5,826 nt of DNA from Verrucomicrobiia bacterium. Its GTDB lineage: Bacteria; Verrucomicrobiota; Verrucomicrobiae; Limisphaerales; UBA11358. Below, piece by piece: positions 5,072 to 5,826 of this stretch. The notes under the pieces were generated by a model. It did no database searches and was not told the DNA's origin. It worked only from the letters and a program-made list of their open reading frames with translations. Both the position numbers and the translations under genes were made by a program. Positions within the stretch are counted from its first letter, which is position 1. Every line of letters starts with the position of its first letter. The stretch is from NCBI GenBank assembly GCA_030042375.1, contig JASHZU010000495.1, forward strand, positions 1 through 5,826. The letters are read 5' to 3'.

Positions 5072-5444
5072 CGGTAATCTGCAAATGATACGCGGGCGAA
5101 TAAGTGCTGGTGGGCTTGGGCTGGGTACCAAACGCATTGTAAAGATAGTCGAACTTGTAGCGGTACGTCACGGTTGAATCCATTGGCGCCGCCGGCACAT
5201 AACCTTCCCAGCGATTGGTCATCAACTGCGTCTGGTGCAAATCATAAAGCTGGCCGTTCACCAGCACGTATGGGTGGATGGAATCCCAGCGCATCGCCTG
5301 GTCCGTGGAATTAAAGGCGACTTCCACCGGGTAAAGATTGTTTGCATTGCGTGGCTGTTGCAGCGGCGTGAGGTTGGAGAACGTGCCCGCGCAACCCGTA
5401 ATTAGGAGAGCTGGAAGCACCAGCAATAATTTTTTCCACTTCAT
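5061..5444 (-). CDS. Small hypothetical lipoprotein
   Basis: I do not recognise the family. The 127-residue product begins MKWKKLLLVLPALLITGC: a charged n-region, a hydrophobic core and the lipobox LITGC with the lipidated Cys at 18. Ala follows the Cys and there is no Asp at +2, so by the E. coli rule it would go to the outer membrane. The mature part (about 110 aa) is rich in aromatic and beta-forming residues (YPVEVAFNS, HPYVLVNGQLYDL, NRWEGYVPA, VTYRYKFDYLYNAFG), resembling a single beta-sandwich domain. It has no other cysteines. The frame is open further upstream, but the signal peptide and AAGG 8 nt before this ATG fix the start. It lies 50 nt downstream of the PilZ-like gene on the same strand, so the two may be cotranscribed. 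Function is unknown. Confidence 0.8.
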   Translation of the reverse strand: MKWKKLLLVLPALLITGCAGTFSNLTPLQQPRNANNLYPVEVAFNSTDQAMRWDSIHPYVLVNGQLYDLHQTQLMTNRWEGYVPAAPMDSTVTYRYKFDYLYNAFGTQPKPTSTYSPAYHLQITEGQ

Positions 5445-5494
5445 GCGGAGAGCCTTGCACGAAAGCGAAACCGTGTAAAGATGGAAATTTCTTT

Positions 5495-5821
5495 TCAGCC
5501 CGCGCCCAGGGCAGACTGCGCCATGACGTTTAATTGCGCCTGCGCCTGCTTGGTGAGGCTCGTGAAGAGCATGGAAACCCGGTAGCCCATGTGCTTGTTG
5601 CCAGAGCAATTCACTACGACGCCTGTGCAATGCACTTTGCCCTCGCGCAACGATGACAACGTCACCGTCATTTCCGTCCATTCTGCGAACGGGGTGGGGC
5701 TGCGAAATTCAATGCCGCTTTTGTGGATGGCCACTGAATCTGTGGAAAGTTCAAGTCGCGTTTGCCGCGCCTCGAGCGTTACGGGTTGGAATGAGTTAAT
5801 GACAGCTTTTCTCGCGCTCAT
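5495..5821 (-). CDS. PilZ-like domain protein (start at window edge)
   Basis: A 108-residue product with the beta-barrel pattern of PilZ-type proteins: SGIEFRSPTPFAEWTEMTVT (36-55), a VHCTGVVVNCSGN strand pair (63-75), and GYRVSMLFTSLTKQAQAQL (79-97), the usual 'G-h-x-h-x-F' end followed by a helix. PilZ domains bind c-di-GMP through RxxxR and (D/N)xSxxG. Neither is intact here (the equivalent segment reads AIHKSGIEF), so binding is doubtful. ATG 5821 gives a sensible N-terminus, but only five bases precede it. No ribosome binding site can be seen, and a longer protein with the Arg motif upstream remains possible. It is followed by the lipoprotein gene, probably in one transcript. Confidence 0.65.
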   Translation of the reverse strand: MSARKAVINSFQPVTLEARQTRLELSTDSVAIHKSGIEFRSPTPFAEWTEMTVTLSSLREGKVHCTGVVVNCSGNKHMGYRVSMLFTSLTKQAQAQLNVMAQSALGAG

Positions 5822-5826
5822 GTCCG

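Noticed and set aside
5445..5681. 79-residue upstream extension of the lipoprotein frame
   Set aside because: It would overlap the PilZ-like gene in another frame and bury the signal peptide and lipobox; the ATG at 5444 gives a perfect lipoprotein start.

Overview
The window reads as a chromosomal segment from a moderately GC-rich Gram-negative bacterium, most likely in the Verrucomicrobiota (Pedosphaera/Limisphaerales-like). This placement is inferred from the style of the proteins: a long-type YidC with a large periplasmic domain, a PilT-family ATPase with a Pro/Met/Thr-rich tail, a short Jag/KhpB-type protein, and small lipoprotein and PilZ-like genes. There is no rRNA or other phylogenetic marker here to prove it.

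Layout. 1-272: non-coding, holding a well-formed minus-strand intrinsic terminator (51-81) and two more hairpins that fold better as minus-strand RNA. This is the 3' region of the pilT transcript or a small RNA. 273-1565 (-): a PilT-type type IV pilus retraction ATPase. 1566-1876: the divergent intergenic region, with an imperfect palindrome that also resembles a -24/-12 promoter for pilT, and a good sigma70-type promoter (1797-1824) facing the plus-strand operon. 1877-4988 (+): the compact operon rpmH - rnpA - yidD - yidC - jag/khpB. 4989-5060: short convergent gap with a perfect hairpin whose loop holds the stop codon of the facing gene. 5061-5444 (-): a small unrecognised lipoprotein. 5495-5821 (-): a PilZ-like protein whose start lies at the right edge.

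The central operon is the classical ribosome/RNase P/membrane-insertion cluster that often lies near the replication origin. It encodes L34, the RNase P protein subunit, the YidD insertion-efficiency factor, the YidC insertase and an RNA-binding KH/R3H protein. Its genes overlap or nearly abut, and their starts lack clear Shine-Dalgarno sequences, which suggests translational coupling or SD-independent initiation. No dnaA or DnaA-box cluster is visible. The flanking minus-strand genes (PilT, PilZ-like) both belong to families connected with surface motility and c-di-GMP, but a functional link between them is only inference.

No wholly new system is evident. The points most worth following up are the structured RNA 3' of pilT, the atypical PilT, the pilT leader palindrome and the lipoprotein/PilZ-like pair.
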